Part shown: positions 8,854 through 17,042 of the stretch, piece by piece | Position numbering within the stretch: position 1 is the stretch's first letter | Layout of the letters: each line of letters opens with the position of its first letter | Assembly (NCBI RefSeq): GCF_013185185.1 | Contig: NZ_JAAZWE010000001.1 | Span: 868,001-932,000 of the forward strand | DNA from: Saccharibacillus endophyticus | GTDB lineage: Bacteria > Bacillota > Bacilli > Paenibacillales > Paenibacillaceae | Reading direction: 5' to 3' | Length of the DNA stretch: 64,000 nt | Translations under genes and position numbers: made by a program | The notes under the pieces: generated by a model | The model's input: only the letters and a program-made list of their open reading frames with translations | Told to the model about the DNA's origin: nothing | Databases searched by the model: none

Positions 8854-9081
8854 TTACTTCTTTTTCGCGATCCGCTTCTCCAACTTTTTAACCAGCTTCT
8901 TCGGCGTCTCCGCCCGCACGATCTCGCCTTTTACCCTCGCAAACGGCTCGGTCCGGCACAATCGGCATTCTTTCAAGCAGGAGTCTTTTTTGACTTTGAC
9001 GTCCTCGTATTCGCCTTTTAACGCTTTGTAAGCCGACTTCGAGAAACGATCCAGGTTTTTTTCGCAAAATTCAATCTTCAT
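8854..9081 (-). CDS. DUF1450 (YuzB-like) small protein
   Basis: A 75-residue basic protein starting MKIEFCEKN and carrying the CLKECRLC cysteine cluster near its centre, as in YuzB-like DUF1450 proteins of Bacillales. Function is unknown; the cysteines suggest metal or redox chemistry. Its ATG overlaps the stop of the upstream SUKH-HEAT gene (ATGA at 9081-9078), so the two are translationally coupled. The Lys-rich tail (EKRIAKKK) is typical of the family. Confidence 0.85.
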   Translation of the reverse strand: MKIEFCEKNLDRFSKSAYKALKGEYEDVKVKKDSCLKECRLCRTEPFARVKGEIVRAETPKKLVKKLEKRIAKKK

Positions 9082-10523
9082 CGCCGTTCCTCCTTCAATT
9101 TCCGCAGCATGTTCCGCACACGCGTAAGCTCGGACGGAACACGGCGGTCAATATGATTTTGTGTACGGAACCCATATTCCTTAAGCCGGTGCCGAATATT
9201 GCCGGGAATATAATGCTCGTCCGTCGGATGCTGCGCAAGAAGCTGTTCATACACGGGTAGCAGACGTTGATCCGTCACGCCGCCGAGCGATTGAATCGCC
9301 GTATGCACGACGTTCGGCGCGGGATCGTGCAGAAGCACTTCAATAAACTCGTCCAAATAATCAGCTTTCCGATTCGATTTTCCGGCTTGCCAGATCGCGC
9401 TTTTGCGAATCTCCGCATCTGAATGTCGAAATGCCGGCAGCAGCAAGGGAAGCGGTTCGATTCCTGCGGCCTCCGCAATATATCCGAGAAAACGGAATGT
9501 TTCTTCATCTGTTTCGCGCGGAATCAAAGTTTGGATCTCTTGCGCGAAATTTCGGGCGTTCTTTTTCCGATACCAATGGATCAACTGGGCCGCGGTTCGT
9601 CGATCCTCCGCCTGTTCGCTCTCCAGCCCTGCAATCAGCATCGGATCGGCAAGATCCGGCGCATGGGCGGCCAGCAGGGTCAACGCCCAGTACCTCACGT
9701 TGTCCGCAGGATCATGCAGCAGCTTTTCCGCAAGCCGCACTGCCGGTTCTTCGAGACGAGGGAAACGCAGAAGCGCCTTCAACGCTTGCGCACGGTTCTC
9801 GCTGCTGCCTGATGCTGTCGCCTGCTCGACCAACTCTTGTTCGCTTCCTCCGGGCGTCGTGCCGAACCAATGTATCTTGAAACCGGCAATGATCTCGTCC
9901 AACCATCGCTCGTACCAATCCAGGAAGTTCTTTTCGTGCGTAAAAAAAGGCTTTTGGTATTCCATGTTCATGTACACGACGCGTCCCCGATGCTCGCCGC
10001 TGACGATCAGCAGGATTTCGTTGTCGCAGCCCATCGTGCCGATCTCGAGCGTACCTTTCAACAGATCGGCGAAAGCCTCGTTATACGCGTCGTCATCCAG
10101 CGATTCGTCTACCGCATACTCTTCCGTATCTTGGGACTGCCAATCCTGGGTAGCCGGACTCATCCGGAAAAGTGAAGCTTGAGCCAAACGCTCCACATTC
10201 GGCTCCATGCTGTCTGTACCGTAAATCCCGTAATAAGGTCCTGCTCCGCCGTAGGAACCGGGTCCGCCGTTACCGATCCCGGTCAAAAAAGCGGCGAACG
10301 CTTCCGGCAGTTGAACGCCCCACTTTTTTTGCAGCGTGTCCAATTCTTCAAGCGTCATCGGTTCATTCACCCGGTAACGATGACTGCCAGCACCAAATAC
10401 CTGCTCGGCTCCCGGAGTCCGTGCGGCACGCGTCAGCTTTTGGCGAATCCGTTCGATCTGCCGATCATATAAGCTTAAATTCGGCATTTCTTGCACCGAT
10501 TCGTTTTTTTGTTCCCTATCCAT
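9078..10523 (-). CDS. SMI1/KNR4 (SUKH) domain protein with HEAT-like repeats, paralogue 1
   Basis: About 481 residues. The N-terminal 220 residues form a SUKH-type domain (LEELDTLQKKWGVQLPEAF, then GNGGPGSYGGAGPYYGIY and LGTMGCDNEILLIVSG in variant form; YERWLDEIIAG). The rest consists of HEAT-like helical pairs (DPADNVRYWALTLLAAHAPD, HSDAEIRKSAIWQAGK, DPAPNVVHTAIQSLGG). SUKH domains often act as immunity proteins against polymorphic toxins, but no toxin is nearby. A second gene of the same architecture lies at 20396-21778. The start is the ATG at 10523 behind AAGGAGAG; an ATG at 10577 has no ribosome site. The gene is coupled to the downstream DUF1450 gene. Confidence 0.85.
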   Translation of the reverse strand: MDREQKNESVQEMPNLSLYDRQIERIRQKLTRAARTPGAEQVFGAGSHRYRVNEPMTLEELDTLQKKWGVQLPEAFAAFLTGIGNGGPGSYGGAGPYYGIYGTDSMEPNVERLAQASLFRMSPATQDWQSQDTEEYAVDESLDDDAYNEAFADLLKGTLEIGTMGCDNEILLIVSGEHRGRVVYMNMEYQKPFFTHEKNFLDWYERWLDEIIAGFKIHWFGTTPGGSEQELVEQATASGSSENRAQALKALLRFPRLEEPAVRLAEKLLHDPADNVRYWALTLLAAHAPDLADPMLIAGLESEQAEDRRTAAQLIHWYRKKNARNFAQEIQTLIPRETDEETFRFLGYIAEAAGIEPLPLLLPAFRHSDAEIRKSAIWQAGKSNRKADYLDEFIEVLLHDPAPNVVHTAIQSLGGVTDQRLLPVYEQLLAQHPTDEHYIPGNIRHRLKEYGFRTQNHIDRRVPSELTRVRNMLRKLKEERR

Positions 10524-10576
10524 GCCGTCACTCTCCTTCTTTGCATGAAAACTTTCCGCTGTTTTCCAGGTTTCCA

Positions 10577-10605
10577 TTGAGTTGTGAGCTGTTACCTTTT
10601 ATAAT
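10577..10605 (+). promoter_or_regulatory. Candidate SigA promoter of the ABC-F gene
   Basis: TTGAGT (10577-10582), 17 bp spacer, TATAAT (10600-10605), on the plus strand 52 bp before the ABC-F start codon. Its left half overlaps the 5' leader of the divergent SUKH-HEAT gene. Confidence 0.6.
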
Positions 10606-10657
10606 GAAACGGAAAAAGTTTTAATCGAAATCTAACAGAAAAAGGTGTCTTTCATTA

Positions 10658-12214
10658 ATGAGTATACTAAATGTAGAACGACTGAGCCACGGCTTCGGCG
10701 ACCGGGCAATTTTTAAAGATGTCTCCTTCCGCCTGCTGAAAGGCGAGCATATCGGCCTGATCGGCGCCAACGGCGAAGGCAAATCCACGTTCATGAATAT
10801 CGTGACGGGCAAGCTCCAGCCGGACGAAGGCAAGGTCGAATGGTCGAAACGCGTTCGCGTCGGCTACCTCGATCAGCATGCCGTACTGGAAAAAGGCCAA
10901 ACGATTCGCGACGTGCTCAAAGGCGCTTTCCAATACCTGCTCGATATGGAGCAGGAAATGAACGATATGTACGGACGCATGGGCGACGTGACTCCGGAGG
11001 AGCTGGAAGAACTGCTGGAGCAGGTCGGCACGATTCAAGACACGCTGACCGCGCAGGACTTTTACCTGATCGACGCCAAAATCGACGAGACCGCCCGCGG
11101 ACTCGGCTTGACGGACGTCGGCCTGGACAAAGATGTCAACGACCTGTCAGGCGGACAGCGCACGAAGGTTCTGCTCACCAAGCTGCTGCTCGAGAAGCCG
11201 GACATCCTGCTCCTCGACGAGCCTACCAACTATCTGGACGAAGTGCATATCAACTGGCTGACGCGCTATCTGCAAGAGTACGAGAACGCGTTCATCCTGA
11301 TCTCGCACGATATTCCGTTCCTGAACAGCGTCGTCAACATCATTTACCATATGGAAAATCAAGAGCTGAACCGCTACGTCGGCGACTATGATTATTTCCA
11401 AGAAGTCTACGCGATGAAAAAGCAGCAGCTGGAATCGGCGTTCAAGCGTCAGCAGCAGGAGATTTCCCAGTTGAAAGACTTCGTGGCCCGCAACAAAGCC
11501 AGCGTAGCGACCCGCAACATGGCGATGTCCCGTCAGAAAAAGCTGGACAAGATGGACGTGATCGAACTGGCTCAGGAACGTCCGAAGCCGCAGTTCAACT
11601 TCAAAGTGGGCCGTACGGCGGGCAAACTGATCTTCGAAACGAAAAACCTGGTCATCGGCTATAACGAACCGCTGTCCCGCCCGCTCGATCTGAAAATGGA
11701 ACGCGGTCAAAAAATCGCGCTCGTCGGCGCCAACGGTATCGGTAAAACGACGCTGCTGCGCAGCATTCTCGGCGAGATCCAAGCGATTAACGGCACGGTC
11801 GAGCGCGGCGAGCATCAACAAATCGGTTACTTCGAACAAGAAATGAAAGGCGACGGCTCCAACACCTGCATCGAAGAGATCTGGAACGAGTTCCCTTCGC
11901 TCAGCCAATTCGAAGTGCGCGCGGCGCTGGCCAAATGCGGCCTGACGACGAAGCATATCGAGAGCAAGATCACGGTACTCAGCGGCGGCGAAAAAGCGAA
12001 AGTCCGTCTGTGCAAACTAATCAATCGCGAAACGAACATTCTGGTACTCGACGAGCCTACGAACCACTTGGACGTCGATGCGAAAGATGAACTGAAGCGC
12101 GCGTTGCAGGCTTACAAAGGCACGATCCTCATGATCTCCCACGAACCTGAGTTTTACAAGGATATCGTGACGGAGACGTGGAATTGTGAGTCTTGGACGA
12201 CGAAGGTTTTCTAA
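10658..12214 (+). CDS. ykpA: ABC-F family ATPase (YkpA/YbiT-like)
   Basis: A soluble 518-residue protein with two ATPase domains and no membrane segments. Walker A motifs are GANGEGKST (near 39) and GANGIGKTT; signature motifs are LSGGQRTKV and LSGGEKAKV; both Walker B regions read LLLDEPTN or LVLDEPTN. A helical linker of about 75 residues lies between them. ABC-F proteins of this type act on the ribosome rather than as transporters; the YkpA branch is presumed to be translational and not a proven resistance determinant. The C-terminus WNCESWTTKVF is typical of the branch, so it is full length. A SigA-like promoter lies upstream, and a structured repeat begins 15 bp after the stop. Confidence 0.9.
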   Translation: MSILNVERLSHGFGDRAIFKDVSFRLLKGEHIGLIGANGEGKSTFMNIVTGKLQPDEGKVEWSKRVRVGYLDQHAVLEKGQTIRDVLKGAFQYLLDMEQEMNDMYGRMGDVTPEELEELLEQVGTIQDTLTAQDFYLIDAKIDETARGLGLTDVGLDKDVNDLSGGQRTKVLLTKLLLEKPDILLLDEPTNYLDEVHINWLTRYLQEYENAFILISHDIPFLNSVVNIIYHMENQELNRYVGDYDYFQEVYAMKKQQLESAFKRQQQEISQLKDFVARNKASVATRNMAMSRQKKLDKMDVIELAQERPKPQFNFKVGRTAGKLIFETKNLVIGYNEPLSRPLDLKMERGQKIALVGANGIGKTTLLRSILGEIQAINGTVERGEHQQIGYFEQEMKGDGSNTCIEEIWNEFPSLSQFEVRAALAKCGLTTKHIESKITVLSGGEKAKVRLCKLINRETNILVLDEPTNHLDVDAKDELKRALQAYKGTILMISHEPEFYKDIVTETWNCESWTTKVF

Positions 12215-12228
12215 GTTAGGTCCTATTC

Positions 12229-12366
12229 GGAAATGAAGCCGGGTCGGCTGCGGGGGAAATTCGTTCAAGACGCTGTCTCACTCGGAAAAGGGATTGGATT
12301 TAAATAAGGAATTTTCCGAGTTCAAAGGCGTATTTCACTGAATTTACCCCTCCGCCTATCGCTTCG
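12229..12366. repeat. Structured intergenic repeat, copy 2
   Basis: Central stem ACTCGGAAAA (12280-12289) pairs perfectly with TTTTCCGAGT (12312-12321). Outer arms GGGGGAAATTC (12252-12262) and GAATTTACCCC (12340-12350) pair with one mismatch, and lower arms GAAGCC/GCTTC continue the fold. The boxes GTTCAAGACGCTGTCTCA and TTCAAAGGCG...TTTCACTGAATTT are shared with copies 1 and 5. It begins 15 bp past the ABC-F stop. Confidence 0.88.
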
Positions 12367-12421
12367 AACCGAATAAAACTTTTAAAATCTTCATCTATGT
12401 ATGGATGTAGATGAAATGCGG

Positions 12422-12448
12422 AAAGGCTCCTTGAAAGGGGGCCTTTTT
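12422..12448 (+). terminator. Candidate rho-independent terminator
   Basis: AAAGGCTCC-TT-GAA-AGGGGGCCTTTTT forms a G/C-rich hairpin with a plus-strand T-run, 56 bp beyond the structured repeat. It is the likely final stop for the ABC-F transcript. Confidence 0.6.
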
Positions 12449-12564
12449 GCGTATAAATAAAGTTGGCTAGTGGGAATCGTCTTAACGGATGAACGACGAC
12501 TAAATAAGCTGCAGAGAACTCATGTGTAGGTAAAGACGTTACGTTTATAAGAGGAGGTCGAAAG

Positions 12565-13257
12565 ATGGGGAGACGGAAAAGGATTCAGCGACTTTTGGTT
12601 ATAGGCGGGATGGGTTTATTGTTAGGGTTGGCGGGTTGCGCAGCGGAGAAACAGGACGGTCTTTCGAATGCCGATTCCGCTTCGATGCAAGAGACGGGCG
12701 AAGCGCAGGAGGAAGAAGGTTCAGTGGACGAAAATATTTCTAAAACAACAGGCTTGGAGACGGTCAATGCCATGGCTACTTTCGTCGGGTATGCCAAAGT
12801 GGATGAGTTAGATGAAGCATCCGACCTTATTTTGATCGGTACGCCGACTCAAGATTTTGTGGAACGGGCTTCTACTAATACTTATTATGCGGACGGGCAT
12901 ATTCAAGATATTTCGACGTTGACCGATTTCAAGATCGAACGCGTAATCAAAAATGAAGAAGACGTCGAGTTAGAGGATGTTATTCGAATCATCGAACCTA
13001 TTTCGATCATTAAACAAGACGGCGTCAAAACAATACTTACGGTCGAAGATTACGTAGAACTTCAAAAAGGAAAAACGTATATCATTTTCCTGGGCAAAAA
13101 CACGTACGGTCGGTACAGCGTAATCAATATGAACAACGGTCGCTTTGCCATAGAAGAAGACGGAAATTCGGAACTTGCTGTCATGGCTGATTCCATACAA
13201 GAGAAGCATAGCGAATTTCAAAAAGAGGTGTTGGAAAAATACGGGTTAAATCCTTGA
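12565..13257 (+). CDS. Uncharacterised lipoprotein
   Basis: A 230-residue protein whose basic head and hydrophobic core end in a lipobox (LLGLAGC; Cys25), predicting a membrane-anchored extracytoplasmic lipoprotein. A Glu/Ser-rich acidic linker (about 30-60) precedes a single folded domain of about 170 residues with alternating beta-like segments (SDLILIGTPTQDF, DFKIERVIKNEED, TYIIFLGKNTYGRYSVIN). I do not recognise the family. The base composition looks a little more A/T-rich than the neighbours. A strong GAGGAGG site lies 7 bp before the ATG, and a perfect hairpin terminator follows the stop. It appears to be a single-gene unit. Confidence 0.85.
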   Translation: MGRRKRIQRLLVIGGMGLLLGLAGCAAEKQDGLSNADSASMQETGEAQEEEGSVDENISKTTGLETVNAMATFVGYAKVDELDEASDLILIGTPTQDFVERASTNTYYADGHIQDISTLTDFKIERVIKNEEDVELEDVIRIIEPISIIKQDGVKTILTVEDYVELQKGKTYIIFLGKNTYGRYSVINMNNGRFAIEEDGNSELAVMADSIQEKHSEFQKEVLEKYGLNP

Positions 13258-13263
13258 AAACAA

Positions 13264-13304
13264 GCGTAAAAGAACAGTTCTGTTTAAGAGCTGTTCTTTT
13301 ACGC
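13264..13304. terminator. Bidirectional terminator
   Basis: GCGTAAAAGAACAG pairs perfectly over 14 bp with CTGTTCTTTTACGC, with a 13-nt loop. It lies between the convergent lipoprotein and FAH genes and probably serves both. Confidence 0.8.
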
Positions 13305-13320
13305 CTTAAGATTGATTGGT

Positions 13321-14211
13321 TTATTCGCCGATCGTGTTGGTCAACTCGCCCAAGCCTTTGATAGAGATCGTCACTTCGTCGCCGGTTTTAAGCCAGACGC
13401 GAGCGGTTTCCGGCTGGCCGAACACGACGCCTTCCGGCGTGCCGGTCAAGATGACGTCGCCCGGGCGCAGCGTGAAATGTTTGGAGATATAAGCGATGAT
13501 TTCCCGGCAGGAAAAAATCATGTCGGAAGTGTTGGAATCTTGAACGGTTTTGCCGTTAATGCGCGCCGAGATGCGCAAAGCGTCAGGGTCGGAGATTTCG
13601 TCGGCGGTAGCGATATAAGGGCCGATCGGAGCGAATCCGTCGCCCGTTTTGCCGAGCAACCATTGTCCGGAAGTCATTTGCAAGTCGCGTGCCGACAGAT
13701 CGTTTGCGCAGCAGTAGCCGAAGACATAATCGAGCGCTTCTTCTTCGCTGACGTTGGATGCGGTACGACCGATCACGATGGCAAGCTCGGCTTCATAGTC
13801 AAGCTGTTTCGTTTCGGAAGGGTAAGGAATAATGTCTCCGTGCGCAGCTGCCGAGTCAGAGAATTTACTGAACACGACAGGTTGCTTAGGCAGAGGCATA
13901 TTTGTTTCTTCCGCATGCTTTTTGTAGTTCAACCCGATGCAGACCAGCTTGCCCGGATGCAACACGGCAGGCAGAAAGCGGACTTCGGTTTGCTGCTTCG
14001 ATTCGAATTTGGAACGATCCGGCCCCAGACGCTCCCACGCATTGCGAATAGACGCGATTCGTTCCGGCGATTTCAGCAGCTCATCCGTGGTCGTCGGCAA
14101 TGTTGTTCCTTTTTCCAACCATGGAGTGAGCGCGCCGAGCGGCACGATTTTCCCTTCATTGATCAGAACAACCAACGGCCGGCCGCCGCGTTCCACATTA
14201 GCAAATTTCAT
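13321..14211 (-). CDS. Fumarylacetoacetate hydrolase family protein
   Basis: A 296-residue enzyme with the FAH fold in its last 210 residues. The metal-binding acidic cluster (DYEAELAIVIG), the motif GYCCANDLSARDLQ and the C-terminal GDVILTGTPEGVVFG are all present. Members cleave or decarboxylate acylpyruvates and related 2-oxo acids in aromatic or amino-acid breakdown, using Mg2+. The exact substrate cannot be read from the sequence. It is downstream of a MerR regulator on the same strand with a gap of 75 bp, so they may share a transcript. A GGGAGGGAA site precedes the ATG. Confidence 0.9.
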   Translation of the reverse strand: MKFANVERGGRPLVVLINEGKIVPLGALTPWLEKGTTLPTTTDELLKSPERIASIRNAWERLGPDRSKFESKQQTEVRFLPAVLHPGKLVCIGLNYKKHAEETNMPLPKQPVVFSKFSDSAAAHGDIIPYPSETKQLDYEAELAIVIGRTASNVSEEEALDYVFGYCCANDLSARDLQMTSGQWLLGKTGDGFAPIGPYIATADEISDPDALRISARINGKTVQDSNTSDMIFSCREIIAYISKHFTLRPGDVILTGTPEGVVFGQPETARVWLKTGDEVTISIKGLGELTNTIGE

Positions 14212-14286
14212 TCCGTTCCCTCCCGTTTCGCTTTATCTCGTGCAGCTTCGATCGGTTCGCGCGAAACTGCACTCTCTTTTGTAGTA

Positions 14287-14739
14287 TCATTTTTCCTGCA
14301 AAACGGTTGAAGCGTAAAATACATCTCCATGCATATACCGCATTCGCTCCCAAGTTGCCGGATTTGTCGTATCGGGTGTTTTGCCTGCCAGTATCTCTTC
14401 GTACAACAACATTTTCTCTTCCAAATGAGCCACGTGACGTTTCGCTTCTTCCAGCTGCCGACGCGCTTCTTCCCCGTGCTTTTTCATCATGGCGCTTCGC
14501 TCGGGAACGGTCGGATCGCCTTGAAGGCAAAGATCGATATACGTCTTGATTGCCTCGATCGGCATCCCGGACTGCTTCAAGCACCGAACGCCGAACAACC
14601 AGTTGATCGATTGTTCATCGAACAGCCGCACATTATGCTCGCTGCGCCGTACAGTCGGCACGAGCCCTTTATCCGTATAAAAACGGATCGCGTGTTCGGT
14701 CAATCCTGTAATCTGCGCCGCTTCTTTGACAGTATGCAT
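14287..14739 (-). CDS. MerR-family transcriptional regulator
   Basis: A 150-residue regulator. The N-terminal winged HTH (MHTVKEAAQITGLTEHAIRF, then YTDKGLVPTVRRSEHNVRLF) is followed by a dimerisation helix rich in Glu and Arg (about 80-120) and a short C-terminus without the cysteines of metal sensors. It is divergent from an aldo-keto reductase, a common pairing for MerR proteins that respond to carbonyl or redox stress. The shared intergenic region has a 19-bp-spaced promoter with a perfect dyad, the typical MerR target. Confidence 0.9.
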   Translation of the reverse strand: MHTVKEAAQITGLTEHAIRFYTDKGLVPTVRRSEHNVRLFDEQSINWLFGVRCLKQSGMPIEAIKTYIDLCLQGDPTVPERSAMMKKHGEEARRQLEEAKRHVAHLEEKMLLYEEILAGKTPDTTNPATWERMRYMHGDVFYASTVLQEK

Positions 14740-14777
14740 ACGATGTTCTTCCTCCTAAAAAAAATTCGAAATATCGC

Positions 14778-14808
14778 TTGCCTTCGTGTAACACGAAGGC
14801 TTTAAGCT
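14778..14808 (+). promoter_or_regulatory. MerR-type promoter with operator dyad
   Basis: TTGCCT (14778-14783), an unusually long 19-bp spacer, and TAAGCT (14803-14808). The spacer region contains a perfect dyad GCCTTCGTG-TAA-CACGAAGGC (14780-14800). The direction is towards the aldo-keto reductase. A 19-bp spacer with central dyad is the hallmark of promoters activated by MerR-family proteins, here probably the divergent gene at 14287-14739. Confidence 0.75.
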
Positions 14809-14953
14809 TATTGTAAAGCAAATCGACCCGAAGCGAAAATATTCGCCGATTGGTACGCTGCCGCAAAAGCATCCAGCGCGCCTGCGTACCTGAAAAGCAT
14901 TTTTCGTTCGGAACCGATCGCTTTCCCACATTCACCCAATAGGAGGAATTCCC

Positions 14954-15805
14954 ATGCAAACCGTAACATTGAACAACGGCGTCAAAATGCCTCTTCTCGG
15001 CTTCGGCGTTTATCAAATTCCGGATGCGGAGCAGTGCGAGAATGCCGTGTACGAAGCGCTGAAAACCGGCTATCGTTTGATCGATACCGCCGCGGGCTAC
15101 ATGAACGAAGAAGCGGTAGGCCGTGCGATCAAACGCAGCGGCGTACCGCGCGAAGAATTGTTTATCACGACCAAACTTTGGATTCAGGACGCAGGCTACG
15201 AGAGCGCTAAATCCGCCTTCGCCAAGTCTTTGGAAAAACTCCAGTTGGACTATCTGGACCTGTACCTAATTCACCAGCCTTTCGGCGATTATTACGGGGC
15301 TTGGCGCGCAATGGAAGAACTGTATCATGAAGGAAAGGTTAAAGCGATCGGCGTCAGCAACTTCCTTCCCGACCGCCTGATGGACCTGATCGTGCATAAT
15401 GAAGTGATTCCGGCCGTCAACCAAGTCGAAACCCATCCTTTTTACCAACAAGCCGAAAACTCCGCATTCATGGCCGAGCAAGGCGTGCAGCATCAATCTT
15501 GGGCGCCTTTCGCGGAAGGCCTGGGTAATATGTTCGAAAACGAGACACTGACCGCCATCGCGAATCGGCACGGAAAATCCGTTGCTCAAGTGATTTTGCG
15601 TTGGCTGACTCAACGCAGCGTTATCGCCATTCCCAAATCGGCGAACAAAGAGCGCATCATCGAGAATTTCGATATCTTCGATTTTGAGTTGAGCGCGGAC
15701 GAGCTTGCGCAAATCGCCGCCCTCGATACGCATCAGACGCTGTTCATGTCTTATCACGATCCCGAATTCGCCAAGCTGTTGGGTACGCTGAGGGTCGAAC
15801 TGTAA
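14954..15805 (+). CDS. Aldo/keto reductase
   Basis: A 283-residue NADPH-dependent oxidoreductase of the AKR (beta/alpha)8 family. The catalytic tetrad is visible: Asp44 and Tyr49 (DTAAGYMNE), Lys74 (TTKLW) and His107 (LIHQPF). The nicotinamide-binding region [13 protein letters not shown] is near the C-terminus. The length fits the 2,5-diketo-gluconate reductase/YvgN-like branch, which reduces small aldehydes such as methylglyoxal. The start ATG has AGGAGGAATTCCC upstream. Expression is predicted to be controlled by the divergent MerR protein through the 19-bp-spaced promoter. Confidence 0.93.
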   Translation: MQTVTLNNGVKMPLLGFGVYQIPDAEQCENAVYEALKTGYRLIDTAAGYMNEEAVGRAIKRSGVPREELFITTKLWIQDAGYESAKSAFAKSLEKLQLDYLDLYLIHQPFGDYYGAWRAMEELYHEGKVKAIGVSNFLPDRLMDLIVHNEVIPAVNQVETHPFYQQAENSAFMAEQGVQHQSWAPFAEGLGNMFENETLTAIANRHGKSVAQVILRWLTQRSVIAIPKSANKERIIENFDIFDFELSADELAQIAALDTHQTLFMSYHDPEFAKLLGTLRVEL

Positions 15806-15817
15806 TCGTAAAAAATA

Positions 15818-15851
15818 AGCATCCGCTTCTGCTTAGGCAGCTGCGGATGCT
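15818..15851. terminator. Terminator after aldo/keto reductase
   Basis: AGCATCCGC pairs with GCGGATGCT (9 bp). The right side has a short T-rich tail (TTTCC) and the left side an A-run, so it may work in both directions between convergent genes. Confidence 0.65.
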
Positions 15852-15876
15852 TTCCGTATTTATGCGTAATTCGCGC

Positions 15877-16161
15877 TTATTCGGTTCTTGTCTTGTAAGA
15901 GTTCTCCCTGTATTTGTTGTCCCGGGTCGGCTCTTGTCGATCGACGTTCGGTTCGGGTTCGGTTGGCTGCGGCTCCGAATGCCACGCTTCAACCTTCTTT
16001 TTCCGCTTGCGCCGGAACCAACGCTCCAACCGGTTCGCGGACTGGCGTTCGGCCAGCGTCTTCTTGATTCCTTTCATCAGCAGCTTGGAGCGATCCTCGT
16101 CGTTGCGTTCCAACTCGTGGAGGTCCTTCAGAAATTCATCCTTCATATTATGCATCTCCAT
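15877..16161 (-). CDS. Small basic hypothetical protein
   Basis: 94 residues, highly charged, with no membrane segment or signal peptide. A helical first half (MKDEFLKDLHELERNDEDRS) is followed by a very basic patch (RWFRRKRKKK) and a Pro/Glu/Thr-rich tail that looks disordered. I do not recognise the family. The start ATG at 16161 has AGGAGA 8 bp upstream; a second Met five codons later is also possible. It lies 52 bp downstream of the next minus-strand gene and could be cotranscribed with it. Confidence 0.65.
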   Translation of the reverse strand: MEMHNMKDEFLKDLHELERNDEDRSKLLMKGIKKTLAERQSANRLERWFRRKRKKKVEAWHSEPQPTEPEPNVDRQEPTRDNKYRENSYKTRTE

Positions 16162-16213
16162 GTATAAGGTCTCCTCTCAGTATATCGAACATATGTTCTT
16201 TTGTCGAGTCTCG

Positions 16214-16927
16214 TTATTTTCCGGCTTCCTGGTGTCCGTCTCTGACCGGAAGCTCGCCGAACTCTTCGCGGATCTTGCGTCGGATTCGGGGAATCAATTG
16301 TCGGTAAGGACCGACTTCGCTGATATCGGACAGGTCTCCGACTTCCAAAATATGATGCTCATCCGCTTTCTCCAAATCCAACAGCAGCCTGTATTCCGAT
16401 TGGTATTCGTATTCTTTCGGTTTGCGAAAATATCCCCACGTACCGGCAAAAGTATCCAACTCGTGGTATGCGACCATCCCTTCCCGCAGTCCGAAACCCG
16501 CTTTGCGGCAGGCTTCCGCGACTCGCTCTTTGAAAGCTTTCGGATCGGTGACGACGACCGCGTAATCGCCGAAATTTTCGTTCCGAGGATGGATCAAATG
16601 CTCTTCTTCCCCTTCGGAGTAGCGCCGCAAAGACTTGTTCGTGATGCCGTGCAGACTGAGCGAATATTGTTGGTCCGCTTCGTTTTCCTGCAATACGATC
16701 GGCCCTTCCAAGTCTTCCAACGGTTTGCCTCCGACATAAACTTTATAATTTTCCGGATTGTAGATAGCGGAAGCCGCTTCGAACGGATCGTTGCGTCCCG
16801 ATTCGTCGGGTTCCGGATTTTTGAAAGCGCTCAGGCATTGAAAATGAAGCCGGCCGCGTTGAAATTGTTCCATGAAACGTCGTTCTCCGAACTTGATCAG
16901 CACATAAATCCGTATCGGATTCTGCAT
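16214..16927 (-). CDS. Hypothetical protein with KFG...E-x-R pattern
   Basis: A 237-residue soluble protein, not assigned to a family. The opening IKFGERRFMEQFQRGRLHF and the later FRKPKEYEYQSEYRLLLD resemble the layout of a diverse set of small bacterial proteins of unknown function that start with a K-F/Y-G segment and carry a late K...E-x-R motif. Some of these occur in defence-associated islands, but nothing around this gene indicates such a role. The start ATG follows AGGGAGAGCG. It is preceded by a terminator hairpin and a structured repeat, so it probably has its own promoter. Confidence 0.75.
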   Translation of the reverse strand: MQNPIRIYVLIKFGERRFMEQFQRGRLHFQCLSAFKNPEPDESGRNDPFEAASAIYNPENYKVYVGGKPLEDLEGPIVLQENEADQQYSLSLHGITNKSLRRYSEGEEEHLIHPRNENFGDYAVVVTDPKAFKERVAEACRKAGFGLREGMVAYHELDTFAGTWGYFRKPKEYEYQSEYRLLLDLEKADEHHILEVGDLSDISEVGPYRQLIPRIRRKIREEFGELPVRDGHQEAGK

Positions 16928-17008
16928 AAGCGCTCTCCCTTCTCTTGTTCGTATTCAGCCAATGCTGTTTCAGGGATACTCCATATTTACCCAAAATCCA
17001 GAAAAAAC

Positions 17009-17034
17009 AAAAAGGCTTTCCCGGAAGGGAAAGC
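17009..17034 (-). terminator. Left mirror hairpin next to structured repeat copy 3
   Basis: GCTTTCCC-GGAA-GGGAAAGC (17015-17034) with a run of A on its left, which reads as a T-run on the minus strand. It is the probable terminator for the NAD-kinase-like/SPFH transcript once the polymerase has crossed repeat copy 3. The same hairpin recurs at 17238-17266 in mirror orientation. Confidence 0.7.
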
Positions 17035-17042
17035 TTCAACGC

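Noticed and set aside
13312..14310. Plus-strand open frame of 332 codons
   Set aside because: Antisense to the well-supported FAH-family gene; composition typical of a shadow frame.
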